A stretch of 64,000 nt of DNA from Spirosoma sp. KUDC1026 (GCF_013375035.1 NZ_CP056032.1:1-64000), one strand, 5' to 3'; shown: positions 51,978 through 61,024, numbered from the stretch's first letter. A program made the numbers and translations. Notes: generated by a model not told the origin, from the sequence alone.

Positions 51978-53579
51978 ATGAAGTATCTGAACCGTTGCCT
52001 GCTGCTGGCAGGCCTGTTGAGTACGACACTAAGTCTACCCCGCCTGGTTCAGGCAGCCCATGTGGGGGCGGCCCACGTAGGGGCAGGACCTGCCTGGCAA
52101 TCCGAACAGGACACCACCATCGTCAAAAAAGATACCGTTGCCATGGTTCCCACTGTCCCAGACAGTGTGTTGAAAGAACGGTTGACCAAGCTGCAGAAGA
52201 CAATTCCGCTCAATTATCACAAAGCCGTTCAGGCGTATGTCGATTATTTTACGTTCCGCAAAGCGAGCACGACCAAAACCATGCTCGAACGAATGCCGCT
52301 TTTCTTTCCGCTTTACGAACGCGTACTCGCCGAATACGAACTACCTGACGAACTGAAATACCTATCCATCGTGGAGTCGGCCTTAAACCCACGGGCAATT
52401 TCCCACGCGGGTGCCGGCGGACTTTGGCAGATTATGCCGGGCACTGGACGTGATCTGAAACTGTACCAGGATGAGTACGTCGACGAACGGATGGACCCGG
52501 TTAAAGCAACCGTAGCGGCCTGCAAATACCTGCGGGATCTATACAACATCTTCGGCGACTGGGAACTGGCGATGGCGGCTTACAACTGCGGGCCGGGTAC
52601 CGTCAAACGGGCCATGCGCCGGTCGGGAGGGGACTCGTTCTACACGATTTATGATGCCCTGCCAAAAGAGACCCGTGGTTATGTGCCCCAGTTCGTGGCA
52701 TTTGCGTACATGATGAATCACGCGAAGGATCACGGAATTATTGGCGAGAATTTCGACGCGCCCATCCCCAGCGATACCATCCACGTAACGGGCTATTTCA
52801 ACCTGGAATCGTTTGCCAAGCACAGCACTATGCCGCTGGCCGATCTGCAGAAGATGAATCCGGCGATTACCACAACGATTCTGCCGGAGTCAACGCATCG
52901 TTATCCGCTACGGGTACCTCGCCAACAATACGCGTACTTCAACAGCCACCGGCGGGCTATTCTGGATTCTTCCAACCGTTTACCGGTGGCCATGGCCCAT
53001 ATCCTGCTGGCCAGCGTTGAAAGCCTGCCGGCCAACGCCAATGATGGCACTGCCTGGGCCGATCTGAGTAGCAATCCGCTGGCCCGTATTAACGTAACCG
53101 ACGTACCAACGCAGGCGACCGACCAACTGGCCCTTCAGGCAGCAGAGGAAGAAGCTGATGAGGAGCCTACCGAAGTAGTCGTTACCCGCAAACCATCCAA
53201 ACAAACCTATACGGTACGCCGGGGAGATAACCTGATCAGTATTGCCGATCGGTATCACGTTGATTTGTACGATCTCAAGCGTTGGAATCACCTGCGGTCG
53301 AACGCACTTCGGCAGGGCCAGAAGCTGACAATCCTGAAAGAGGTTGCCGAAACGACAACCGAACGGCTGGCCGATCAGGGTACCGCCAAGGCACAGAAAA
53401 AGGCCGAAGTAGTGGCCCAAACCAAACGGTACAAACCCCGTTATCATAAAGTACAAAGTGGTGATACGCTCTGGAACATTGTTCAGCGGTACGACGGTCT
53501 CACCATCGAGCGGCTGAAAAAGATGAACCATATGCGTACGAACCAGCTCCGGCCGGGGCAAAAACTGCAGGTCAGCTAA
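51978..53579 (+). CDS. Membrane-bound lytic murein transglycosylase, MltD-like, with two LysM domains
   Basis: A 533-residue exported enzyme that cleaves peptidoglycan with 1,6-anhydro bond formation. Signal LLLAGLLSTTLSLPRLVQA; a short repeat AAHVGAAHVGAG near 26-37 follows. The SLT domain has the catalytic E133 in SIVESALNPRAIS and the helper segments GLWQIMPGTGR and AMAAYNCGPGTVKRA. LysM 1 is about 414-458 (YTVRRGDNLISIADRYHVD) and LysM 2 about 489-533 (HKVQSGDTLWNIVQRYDG). Both bind glycan. Length and order match MltD of Bacteroidota, which often carries several LysM. It is ended by a terminator and lies upstream of ruvA. Confidence 0.92.
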   Translation: MKYLNRCLLLAGLLSTTLSLPRLVQAAHVGAAHVGAGPAWQSEQDTTIVKKDTVAMVPTVPDSVLKERLTKLQKTIPLNYHKAVQAYVDYFTFRKASTTKTMLERMPLFFPLYERVLAEYELPDELKYLSIVESALNPRAISHAGAGGLWQIMPGTGRDLKLYQDEYVDERMDPVKATVAACKYLRDLYNIFGDWELAMAAYNCGPGTVKRAMRRSGGDSFYTIYDALPKETRGYVPQFVAFAYMMNHAKDHGIIGENFDAPIPSDTIHVTGYFNLESFAKHSTMPLADLQKMNPAITTTILPESTHRYPLRVPRQQYAYFNSHRRAILDSSNRLPVAMAHILLASVESLPANANDGTAWADLSSNPLARINVTDVPTQATDQLALQAAEEEADEEPTEVVVTRKPSKQTYTVRRGDNLISIADRYHVDLYDLKRWNHLRSNALRQGQKLTILKEVAETTTERLADQGTAKAQKKAEVVAQTKRYKPRYHKVQSGDTLWNIVQRYDGLTIERLKKMNHMRTNQLRPGQKLQVS

Positions 53580-53594
53580 TGCCTCTGACAAGCT

Positions 53595-53636
53595 AAAAAA
53601 CCACGACTTACGGATTGAACAAGTCGTGGTTTTTTC
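53595..53636 (+). terminator. Terminator after the transglycosylase gene
   Basis: AAAACCACGACTT and its exact complement form a 13-base stem (53597-53609 with 53621-53633), then T residues. An 11-base loop separates them. Confidence 0.85.
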
Positions 53637-53686
53637 GTATATTTACTTACCATAACCAGCTCTAAATCAGAGCACTTAAAGCATAC

Positions 53687-54286
53687 ATGATTGCTTATTT
53701 AGACGGAACACTCTCCTACAAAGAAGCCACGCAGGTCATCATCGACGTACACGGCATTGGCTATCTGGTCCATATATCGCTGCAAACCTATTCGACGCTG
53801 CCCGGCGGGGGCGACCGGGTGAAACTGTTCATTCATCACCTCTTTCGCGAGGATTCGCAGACGCTGTATGGCTTTGCATCGGCGGATGAAAAATCGCTTT
53901 TCCTGGACCTGATTGGGGTATCGGGCGTTGGTCCCAACACGGCCCTGGGTATGCTTTCGGCCATGCAGCCCGGCGATCTGCGGCTGGCGATTCTGGGCGA
54001 GAATGTCCGGGCGGTGCAGGCGATCAAAGGGATTGGCGCGAAAACAGCGCAGCGTATCATTCTCGAACTGCGCGACAAGATGAAGAAAGCGGGTGTGGTT
54101 CCCGATGGCCCAACGTATCGGCAGCAACCGGCGGCTAATCCGATTCGGGAAGAATCGCTGGCTGCGCTTATGGCGCTGGGCTTTCCAAAACCAACCGCGG
54201 AGAAAAGCGTGGACGATGCCCTCAAAGCCGATCCCACTCTCGGCGTCGAGGACGTTATTCGGCAGGCGCTGCGGGGAACAAATTAG
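53687..54286 (+). CDS. ruvA: Holliday junction helicase subunit RuvA
   Basis: Binds four-way DNA junctions and loads RuvB. The 199-residue protein has the OB domain (MIAYLDGTLSYKEATQVIID), the helix-hairpin-helix pair (LIGVSGVGPNTALGML and AIKGIGAKTAQRIILELRDK) and the C-terminal RuvB-contact domain (ALMALGFPKPTAEKSVDDAL). Length is normal. A weak TATATTTA at 53638-53645 may be its -7 element, with TTGA 19 bases before it. The ruvB gene is elsewhere. It converges with the histidine kinase gene through an exceptionally long hairpin. Confidence 0.95.
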   Translation: MIAYLDGTLSYKEATQVIIDVHGIGYLVHISLQTYSTLPGGGDRVKLFIHHLFREDSQTLYGFASADEKSLFLDLIGVSGVGPNTALGMLSAMQPGDLRLAILGENVRAVQAIKGIGAKTAQRIILELRDKMKKAGVVPDGPTYRQQPAANPIREESLAALMALGFPKPTAEKSVDDALKADPTLGVEDVIRQALRGTN

Positions 54287-54298
54287 AGAAAGAAAAAG

Positions 54299-54373
54299 AA
54301 ATCGGGGGTGTAGAAAGGGAACGATGCCAGTGTTCCAAATACTGGCATCGTTCCCTTTCTACACCCCCGATTT
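54299..54373. terminator. 33-base perfect inverted repeat between ruvA and the kinase gene
   Basis: Bases 54299-54331 and 54341-54373 are exact complements with a nine-base loop. It ends about 23 bases from the kinase stop and 13 from the ruvA stop, so it can stop transcription from both sides. Confidence 0.85.
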
Positions 54374-54395
54374 CCACTAGCGCTGTTGCAGCGGT

Positions 54396-55703
54396 TCAGA
54401 GCGAAACAGAGGGCATCGAAATGTAGTTGATCCGAAACGCCGTCCAGCCATCGTTTTCAGTCTGAAGCGAGAACGCAAAATCGTGATTCAGTAAAATCTC
54501 TCGCGTAAGCGTCAGGCCAATGCCCTGTCCGGTTGGTTTGTTGCTGTAGAACGGATTGAATAACTGTTCTGCACTCGCAGCCGGAATGGGCTTCCCATCG
54601 TTGCGAACGCTGAGTTCCTGATCGGTAACCTGAACAACAACCTGATTGCCCGGCTCGCAGGCTTCCAGTGCGTTCTTGATTACGTTCACTAATACCTGTT
54701 CTATCTGCCCCGCATCCAGCGCAACCGTAACGTTCTCAGCTGCCGTAAACGTTATCGTAACGCCTTTTTCATCGGCCTGTGGGCGCATCAGTTGCATTAC
54801 GTTCCGAGTAAGTTCCACAACATCAGTTGGCATGCGGGAAGGCGTTGGCAGCCGCACGACGTCGGCAAACCGGCGCATGAACTGATTCAGCCGATCGTTC
54901 CGGTCAATGGCTACACCCACCGCCTGCTGCAGGTCCGGGTCCGTCAGTTCAGATTCCGTGATCGTCAGGATCGAGTTGATAGCGCCAATGGAATTATTCA
55001 CTTCGTGGGCCATCATCCGAATTACTTTTCCATACGCCTTCTTCTCCGTTTCGACGATTTCGGTAGTTAGCTCTTCGATCAGCAGAAATTTCCGGACAAA
55101 TCCCCGATCCATAAACTGCCCCCGTAACAGGCGGTACGTCTCCATTCCATTCGTTTTCACCGTACGCGTTTCGCCAGCAGGCAGGGTTTTGTCATTAAGC
55201 GAATGAAACAATGGGTGACTTACCTCTGTCAGTGTCTTGGTAAGCAACGAATCGAGGGGGTGCTGGAGCAGTTGCAGCGCCTTGGGATTGGCGTCAGCGA
55301 TCCGTTCGTCGTAATCAAAGATCAGAATCGCGATGGGCGCGGCTTCAATGAGCTTATCGAGAAAGAAACGCTGCTCGACCTGCCGGATGCGCTCCTGCCG
55401 CAACTGGTCAATCATCAGATTGTACACGTTAATTAGCGCGTCGACTTCGTAATTGCCCGTCGGCACGAATTTGACCGTAAAATCCTGGTCTTTGATGGCT
55501 TCGATACCTGATTCGATAAACTCTGACGGCTCACGGAACGCCTGGTAAATCCGGATTGCCAAATAGATAGAGGCTAGAATCAGTAACTCCGAGACAATAA
55601 ACCATACTTTATCTTCTCGCAACACCAGCCACGTGAGGGCCACCAGCACAAGGTGCACAGCGATAATGTAAATGAGATAGCTGGTACGGAGCGGGAGTTT
55701 CAT
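54396..55703 (-). CDS. NtrY-like sensor histidine kinase
   Basis: A 435-residue inner-membrane kinase. Two helices lie at about 8-28 and 33-52, with almost no periplasmic loop between them. A HAMP-like stretch follows, then a PAS domain (about 112-215; IEAAPIAILIFDYDERIADAN), the H-box MMAHEVNNSIG with phospho-acceptor H233, an N-box VNVIKNALEA and the G2-type GQGIGLTLTREIL. The tiny external part suggests sensing inside the membrane or cytoplasm. The ATG overlaps the stop of the response regulator by four bases (ATGA at 55703-55700), so the two form a tightly coupled two-component system. Confidence 0.92.
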   Translation of the reverse strand: MKLPLRTSYLIYIIAVHLVLVALTWLVLREDKVWFIVSELLILASIYLAIRIYQAFREPSEFIESGIEAIKDQDFTVKFVPTGNYEVDALINVYNLMIDQLRQERIRQVEQRFFLDKLIEAAPIAILIFDYDERIADANPKALQLLQHPLDSLLTKTLTEVSHPLFHSLNDKTLPAGETRTVKTNGMETYRLLRGQFMDRGFVRKFLLIEELTTEIVETEKKAYGKVIRMMAHEVNNSIGAINSILTITESELTDPDLQQAVGVAIDRNDRLNQFMRRFADVVRLPTPSRMPTDVVELTRNVMQLMRPQADEKGVTITFTAAENVTVALDAGQIEQVLVNVIKNALEACEPGNQVVVQVTDQELSVRNDGKPIPAASAEQLFNPFYSNKPTGQGIGLTLTREILLNHDFAFSLQTENDGWTAFRINYISMPSVSL

Positions 55704-57070
55704 TCGTCGGCGGTGTAGGGAATACCAAATTTCTCCAGCCGTCGATAGAGCGCAAATCGCGTAATACCCAGGGCGCGCGCTACGGTCGAAACGCGATTGT
55801 TATGAAAGGCCATCGCCCGCATGATCATCTGGTATTCCATCTCTTCCAGGGTCATTGTACCAACCGCGGGTAACGACCCAGCGGCTTTAGACACCGGACT
55901 CTGCGTTAAATGCCGCTCGAAATCAGCGACGGTCAACGTGTCGCCGGACGACAATAGAACGGCCCGCTCGACCAGATTTTTCAGTTGCCGAATGTTTCCC
56001 GGTAGTGCCAGATCCCGAAGCCATTTGGCCGCTTCCTTGTCGACGTGCAGTTCAGGCCGGATGTACAGTGTCTTCAGGTTTTTGACAAAATAGTCTACCA
56101 GCCGAGGAATGTCGCCGGGCCGTTCGCGCAGCGCGGGTAACCGTACCGTAATGAGGTTGATGCGGTAAAACAGATCTTCCCGAAACTCACCATTGGTAAC
56201 CATTTCTTCCAGATTACGGTTGGTGGCGCAGATCACCCGCACGTCAACCGTTTTGCTTTTGCTGCTGCCCAGTGGCTCAAACGTTCGGTCCTGGAGCACA
56301 CGTAACAATTTCACCTGACTGGCCGGGTCCAGATCGCCAATTTCGTCCAGGAAAATGCTGCCCTTATTCGCCAGTTCGAAGCGCCCGATCCGGTCGGCTT
56401 TCGCATCTGTGAATGCCCCCCGTACGTGCCCAAACAGCTCACTCTCGAATAGAGTCGCCGAAATACCGCCCAGATTGACTTTAACGAACGGTTGCCGCCG
56501 ACGCCGACTATTCTGATGGATGGCTTCGGCAATGAGTTCCTTCCCGGTACCACTCTCACCTGTAATCAAGACCGGTGCGTCGGTGGGAGCCACGCGGCCG
56601 ATGGTGGAAAGCACGTCCAGCAGGCCGGAGTCCTCCCCGATGATGTTCTCGAACTGAAATTGCTCATCTAATTTTCGGCGCCCCACAGATACCAACTCAG
56701 GTCTGGCGAGCTTCAGCGCCGTTCGCACCGCCTGAACGAGGTGATCATTCTGCCAGGGTTTCGTAATAAAATCCTTGGCTCCGGCCCGCATACCCTCCAC
56801 GGCCAGATTAATGCTCCCCCACCCCGTAATCAGAATGATGGGTACATCCGGCAGTCGTTCCCGCAGTTGGCGTAACAGCCGCAGCCCATCATCGCCGGAC
56901 GTATCGATCGAGAAGTTCATGTCCAGCAGAATCACCTCCGGCGTTTCCTGCTCGAGTATTTCGCGCGTTTCGAACGGCCCATCGGCAACACGCACCACGA
57001 ATCCTTCGCGCTTAAACAGTAACGAAATTGAAGTCTGAACCGCGATGTCGTCATCAATGATAAGAAGCAT
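55700..57070 (-). CDS. NtrC-type sigma-54-dependent response regulator
   Basis: A 456-residue enhancer-binding protein. Receiver domain 1-120 with phospho-acceptor D50 (VILLDMNFS) and ITGWGS/KPW. The AAA+ domain has Walker A GESGTGKE and a sigma-54 contact loop GAFTDA in place of the commoner GAFTGA. Walker B is FLDEIGDL. A Fis-type helix-turn-helix lies at the end (NNRVSTVARALGITRFALYRRL). I start at ATG 57070 (MLLIIDDD), since the upstream extension is encoded by a G-rich repeat. It most likely activates the neighbouring efflux operon, whose upstream sequence carries a sigma-54 promoter and paired sites. Confidence 0.94.
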   Translation of the reverse strand: MLLIIDDDIAVQTSISLLFKREGFVVRVADGPFETREILEQETPEVILLDMNFSIDTSGDDGLRLLRQLRERLPDVPIILITGWGSINLAVEGMRAGAKDFITKPWQNDHLVQAVRTALKLARPELVSVGRRKLDEQFQFENIIGEDSGLLDVLSTIGRVAPTDAPVLITGESGTGKELIAEAIHQNSRRRRQPFVKVNLGGISATLFESELFGHVRGAFTDAKADRIGRFELANKGSIFLDEIGDLDPASQVKLLRVLQDRTFEPLGSSKSKTVDVRVICATNRNLEEMVTNGEFREDLFYRINLITVRLPALRERPGDIPRLVDYFVKNLKTLYIRPELHVDKEAAKWLRDLALPGNIRQLKNLVERAVLLSSGDTLTVADFERHLTQSPVSKAAGSLPAVGTMTLEEMEYQMIMRAMAFHNNRVSTVARALGITRFALYRRLEKFGIPYTADE

Positions 57071-57125
57071 AGGGTGGGCGGAGGGTTTGGGGCAAGGGGG
57101 TGGGGAGAGGTGGGATTGGGGTAAA
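57071..57125. repeat. G-rich low-complexity tract before the regulator gene
   Basis: Runs of three to five G (GGGTGGGCGGAGGG, then GGGGTGGGGAGAGGTGGG) on the plus strand directly upstream of the regulator start. It has the texture of the tract at 60100-60193 and may form quadruplex-like structure. Confidence 0.5.
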
Positions 57126-57162
57126 TAGTTAACTTGGGGGCACGTCGTAACTACATTGAATA

Positions 57163-57525
57163 ATGACAAGAGGCTTTCGTTTTGAGAATCTGGAAATATG
57201 GCAAATCAGTATTGAAGTAGGTGACACGTTGTTTGATATTGCTGACAATCTGGAAGCGCGAAAACTATATCGGTTTGCCGAACAACTTCGAGGGGCTGGG
57301 TTAAGCATCTCGAATAATATTGCTGAAAGAACCGGATCATTGTCGAAAAAGGAGTTTTGCCAGTTTTTAAATTATGCCCGTCGCTCCTGCTATGAATGTG
57401 CCAATATCCTCATTGTTATCCAGCGCCGGAGTTACATACGTGTCGAAACCAAACAAGCTCTTTTCGACAGGCTCGACGAACTAAGCCGCAAAATCACCAA
57501 TCTCCAAAAATCCCTCAACCTATAG
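57163..57525 (+). CDS. Four-helix bundle protein (23S rRNA intervening-sequence protein family)
   Basis: A 120-residue all-helical protein matching TIGR02436/PF05635: FRFENLEIWQISIEVGDTL at the start, then RFAEQLRGAGLSISNNIAE and a KKEFCQFLNYARRSCYECA helix. Relatives were first found in rRNA intervening sequences and are common as stand-alone genes; no function is settled. It is read rightwards, opposite to everything around it in the efflux locus, and sits between the regulator and the last permease, so it looks inserted. Confidence 0.87.
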   Translation: MTRGFRFENLEIWQISIEVGDTLFDIADNLEARKLYRFAEQLRGAGLSISNNIAERTGSLSKKEFCQFLNYARRSCYECANILIVIQRRSYIRVETKQALFDRLDELSRKITNLQKSLNL

Positions 57526-57562
57526 TCCTCCACGCCCAAAACCCCTAAGCCCTTCGCCCAAA

Positions 57563-58717
57563 TCACTCCTCATGCAGCGCGACAGCGGGTTGAACCGTTG
57601 CGGCTTGCCGACTGGGATAAAGTGCGCATAAGCTGACAAGCAGGTAGACGATGAGCGTTGCTACCAGCATGGCGGTCAAGTAAACAGCCGGATCAAGGTC
57701 AAAAACCTTCAACAGTGGAAACTGACCGGCCAGCAGAAGCCCAACAATTAGCGCAAAGGTAGCCAGCACCCAGATTTCACCCACGAACTGCCACGAAATT
57801 CCACCTTCGGTGGCTCCCAGCGCCCGACGCAGGCCGATTTCCCCCCGACGTTTAGCAATGCTGACGTTCAGAACGCCAAACAGTCCGAGCGCTACGTTGA
57901 TAAGCAGAAAACCGCAAACAATCCCGGCAATAATGATGGGAACCAGGGTAACATTGCGCTGATTCTGGCGTGAGTTAACCAGGTAGTCAACTTCTACGCT
58001 CCACCCCTTCACCGTCAAAGCGATGTCTCTGACCAGGCGGGCTTCAAAGAGCGCATCCGTACCCGGTTTCACTTTAACCAGAATCTGATTATCCCAGGAA
58101 TTGTTGGCTTTGATCAACTCGAACATGGCCGGCCGATTCGACATGAATTCGCCCTTTGATTTGAAGTTACCGATCACGCCCACCACTTTCCAGTCGTCGC
58201 CAAGTTTTTTCCCAAGCGGATTCTCGTCGCCAAACAGGGCTTCCCGGGCAGGTTGATTAATGACAACGGGCCGTTGTTTACCAATACTATCGGCTGACCG
58301 GTACCAATGTCCATCTACCAGAGCGATGTCTATTGTTTTGGCAAAACCTTCATCCGTATTGTACAGATCAGTCATGACACTGGCCTTATCATGCGATACG
58401 TTGCTGTTCATCTGGGAGGCTGAGAACGGAAAATTGCTGCTCATCCGCGAGATCGATTCTACTTCCGGATACGTTCGTATCCGCTGCATGACCGTCTGAA
58501 TTTTCTGGGGCACATCAGTAGTATCCTGATTATTGTTCAGCGTAATAGCCCAGACCTGTTCGTAGGAAAACCCCAGCGGCTCAACGTAATTTTTAACGTT
58601 AAAAATAATCAGCGACGCTAGGCCGAACAGGACCAGAAACGACGCCAGAATTTCGATGATTAGTAGCGTATGGGCTCCCTTCTGGTTCCACATAAGCCGG
58701 GTGAGATGACCGAACAT
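57563..58717 (-). CDS. FtsX/MacB-type ABC permease (second copy)
   Basis: A 384-residue permease: an N-terminal helix (LLIIEILASFLVLFGLASLI), a periplasmic MacB-like domain and three C-terminal helices. IAKRRGEIGLRRALGATEGG is the coupling-helix motif. I start at ATG 58717 (MFGHLTRLMWNQKG). In-frame codons up to 58798 translate an intergenic repeat (HSFNSSFAHSLFHSL) and are unlikely to be protein. It acts with the other permease and the ATPase in the same operon. The last gene of the transport block before the opposite-strand four-helix bundle gene. Confidence 0.88.
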   Translation of the reverse strand: MFGHLTRLMWNQKGAHTLLIIEILASFLVLFGLASLIIFNVKNYVEPLGFSYEQVWAITLNNNQDTTDVPQKIQTVMQRIRTYPEVESISRMSSNFPFSASQMNSNVSHDKASVMTDLYNTDEGFAKTIDIALVDGHWYRSADSIGKQRPVVINQPAREALFGDENPLGKKLGDDWKVVGVIGNFKSKGEFMSNRPAMFELIKANNSWDNQILVKVKPGTDALFEARLVRDIALTVKGWSVEVDYLVNSRQNQRNVTLVPIIIAGIVCGFLLINVALGLFGVLNVSIAKRRGEIGLRRALGATEGGISWQFVGEIWVLATFALIVGLLLAGQFPLLKVFDLDPAVYLTAMLVATLIVYLLVSLCALYPSRQAATVQPAVALHEE

Positions 58718-58721
58718 AATT

Positions 58722-58826
58722 AATGAGTGAAAGAGTGAATGAGCGAAAGAGCTATTGAAAGAGTGAAGCTGGGAACTGGTACCCACCAGGAGGCCCACTC
58801 ATTCACTCTTTCGCACTTTCGCTCTT
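58722..58826. repeat. GAGTGAAAGAG-type inverted repeat filling a gene junction
   Basis: Left arm about 58722-58766 and right arm about 58796-58826 consist of short units such as GAGTGAAAGAG, GAGTGAATGAG and GCGAAAGAG, and the arms can pair imperfectly. The repeat fills the 108-base gap between the two permease genes and reaches the stop codon of the upstream one. Confidence 0.65.
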
Positions 58827-60079
58827 TAAGATTTTAGCGCCGTTACAATGTTGAGTTTAGCCATGCGGAAGGCGGGTAACACGCCCGACAGAAAGCCGAA
58901 CAGCAGGCAAACCAGTAAGCTGATGGCGAGTACGCTGAAGTTGATTGTCAGATCAGCATAGGCAATCCAGCCGCTCTGGTTGATCAGGTAGATGGCCCCT
59001 ATGCTCAACAGCAGGGCAATCGTGCCTCCGATCAACGTAATGAAAATATTCTCGACGATAAACTGCCAGAGCAACGTACTGATGGGCGCACCGAACGCTT
59101 TTCTGACACCGATTTCGGATGCCCGTTCGAGAATACGGCTGACGTTCAGATTGACCAGGTTCAGGGCTGGGAGCCCCAGCAGCATAAAGACGATAAAGCC
59201 AAGTATGCCGTAGAAGATCGTTCGGATACCACCACCGTTATTCAATATCTGATCAAGCCAGGATTCCGTATACGGCAGCATTTTCACCTCTATCTCGGAG
59301 TATTTGAAACCGTCCTGATTACCAGGTAATGGAATGCGATCGATCCGGCTTTGAAACTCCTCCTGAATAGCTTTCTGATCCGACTTATTCTTGGCCAACA
59401 CAACCGCTACGAATGTGCCCCGAAAGCCTGTTTTCTGGTAGTTGCTTTTGGGATTTGTGTACGGGAAATAAATGTCGCCGGCGCTGTATGTACGCGTTAC
59501 CGGAACGCCTTTCACTACCCCGATCACGCGGTAGCGAACGTTCTCAACTTCAATGGATTTTCCCACGACAGACTCGGCCGTCTTGCCGAAATAATAATCC
59601 CGGACTTTGTCCGTAATAACGGCGACCATATCCCCGCTCCGAATCGTTTGTTCGTTGTACGGTTTTCCGTCCAGGAACGTAAAATCCATCACCTGCCAGA
59701 ATTCTGCGTCGGTGTATTTAGGCGTGATCTTAATCTTCTGCGAGCCAGCGTAGATATCAGTACTACTGCCTAGCGCGAACGAATTGATCGTTACGCGCTC
59801 CGGTAGTTTGAGCGACTTGACATACTCATTCAGAAACCGGTAACTCATAGGCCCCTGGCTACGGGCGTCCTTCGTTGAATCCCGCTGAACCATAAACTGG
59901 ATGTACAGCGACCGATCGCGACGACTTTCCGGATAATGCGTTCCGAAGAGGTGATCAATGAACGAGGTCAGCACCATCAGCACCGTCAAAGTCAGGCTGA
60001 TGCCGAAGAGCGTAATAAAGGTGTAGAACGGATGCCGCAGCAACACCTTCCAGGCGATTTTTATATAGTTGGTAAGCAT
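58826..60079 (-). CDS. FtsX/MacB-type ABC permease (first copy)
   Basis: A 417-residue permease with N-terminal helix (FYTFITLFGISLTLTVLMVL), a periplasmic domain (about 45-280) and three C-terminal helices ending FLSGVLPAFRMAKLNIVTAL. VSRILERASEIGVRKAFGAP is the coupling motif. Together with the ATPase and the other permease it resembles MacB-type heteromeric exporters. The gene starts at ATG 60079 and follows the ATPase gene across a 114-base G-rich repeat. Confidence 0.9.
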   Translation of the reverse strand: MLTNYIKIAWKVLLRHPFYTFITLFGISLTLTVLMVLTSFIDHLFGTHYPESRRDRSLYIQFMVQRDSTKDARSQGPMSYRFLNEYVKSLKLPERVTINSFALGSSTDIYAGSQKIKITPKYTDAEFWQVMDFTFLDGKPYNEQTIRSGDMVAVITDKVRDYYFGKTAESVVGKSIEVENVRYRVIGVVKGVPVTRTYSAGDIYFPYTNPKSNYQKTGFRGTFVAVVLAKNKSDQKAIQEEFQSRIDRIPLPGNQDGFKYSEIEVKMLPYTESWLDQILNNGGGIRTIFYGILGFIVFMLLGLPALNLVNLNVSRILERASEIGVRKAFGAPISTLLWQFIVENIFITLIGGTIALLLSIGAIYLINQSGWIAYADLTINFSVLAISLLVCLLFGFLSGVLPAFRMAKLNIVTALKS

Positions 60080-60099
60080 AGTCTTTAAGGGAGAAAGGA

Positions 60100-60193
60100 G
60101 GAAAGGGAGGATGGAGCAAGGGGGTTGGCATAGGGTTTAGGGCATGGGGGGCGGGCAAATCACCGAACCGGCTTTTTACCTAACCCCTTCACC
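60100..60193. repeat. G/C-run repeat between ATPase and permease genes
   Basis: G-rich units (GGGTTTAGGGCATGGGG) face C-rich units (CCCCTTCACCCTACGCCC) on the same strand, giving an imperfect inverted repeat. It continues into the last codons of the ATPase gene, whose C-terminal residues are therefore repeat-derived. Confidence 0.55.
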
Positions 60194-60898
60194 CTACGCC
60201 CTCTGCCCCGCGCCCACCGCTAATACCGAGTCACCAACCATCGTGCCGTCGAAAAGCCGGACAAGCCGGTGGGTCTTCTTGGCCATTGCTTCGTCGTGGG
60301 TCACCATTACGATCGTACTTCCGTCCGTGTTTAGTTGCTGGAGAATGTTCATAATCTCGTTCCCCATCGCGCTGTCAAGATTTCCGGTTGGTTCATCGGC
60401 CAGGATGATCTCGGGACGCCCGACGATGGCCCGGGCAATGGCCACGCGTTGCTTTTGGCCGCCCGATAGCTGGTTCGGAAAATGTTTCATTCGGTTGCTC
60501 AGGCCCACCCGTTCCAGCGCTTCACGGGCCAGCTCCCGTCGCGACCCACCAGTAGCATCGCCCTTCCGGTAGAGGAGCGGTATCTCTACGTTGTCCAGCA
60601 CCGACAGGTCGTTGATCAGGTGGAAGCTCTGGAAGATGAAACCGATCTTCTGGTTCCGTAACCGAGCCAGTTCCTTGTCGCGATAATGCGTCACGGCTTG
60701 CCCGTCGATCGCTACGTTACCCTTACTCGGGGCGTCCAGTAGGCCCATCAGGTTCATGAGCGTGGATTTTCCGCAGCCGCTCGGCCCCATGATGGACAGA
60801 AATTCACCCGCTTTTACGTGCAGGTTGACATTTGTCAGCGCCAGCGTCTCAATGGTGCTGGTGCGGTACACTTTTTCGATGTTTTGAAGAGTTATCAT
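60194..60898 (-). CDS. ABC transporter ATPase, LolD/MacB type
   Basis: A 234-residue nucleotide-binding subunit: Walker [11 protein letters not shown]-loop [13 protein letters not shown], signature [14 protein letters not shown], Walker [14 protein letters not shown] and H-loop VMVTHD. The start is ATG 60898 ([15 protein letters not shown]). Upstream in-frame codons to 60934 have no family match. The sequence between the Q-loop and signature is of the type that drives MacB-like permeases. The final residues ([10 protein letters not shown]) come from the neighbouring repeat. The enzyme powers the two permeases downstream. Confidence 0.93.
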   Translation of the reverse strand: MITLQNIEKVYRTSTIETLALTNVNLHVKAGEFLSIMGPSGCGKSTLMNLMGLLDAPSKGNVAIDGQAVTHYRDKELARLRNQKIGFIFQSFHLINDLSVLDNVEIPLLYRKGDATGGSRRELAREALERVGLSNRMKHFPNQLSGGQKQRVAIARAIVGRPEIILADEPTGNLDSAMGNEIMNILQQLNTDGSTIVMVTHDEAMAKKTHRLVRLFDGTMVGDSVLAVGAGQRA

Positions 60899-60921
60899 GA
60901 TTTTTATTTTTATCTCGTTTA

Positions 60922-61015
60922 ACCACACCCCCAACCCCTCTCCTAAAACAGGAGAGAGGAGAAAATCCGAGTCTGCCCCCCTCTCCTGTTTTAGGAGAGG
61001 GGCCGGGGGTGTGGT
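60922..61015. repeat. Twin-hairpin intergenic repeat, copy B
   Basis: Arms 60922-60956 and 60981-61015 (35 bases) are inverted copies with two mismatches (AA against GG). Each arm holds its own hairpin, CTCTCCTAAAACAGGAGAG. The ends read ACCACACCCCC. It lies between the TolC and ATPase genes and is related to copy A at 28131-28226. Confidence 0.85.
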
Positions 61016-61024
61016 GGCCGCTTC

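Noticed and set aside
58718..58798. N-terminal extension of the second permease
   Set aside because: It translates the GAGTGAAAGAG repeat and precedes the typical FtsX-type start.
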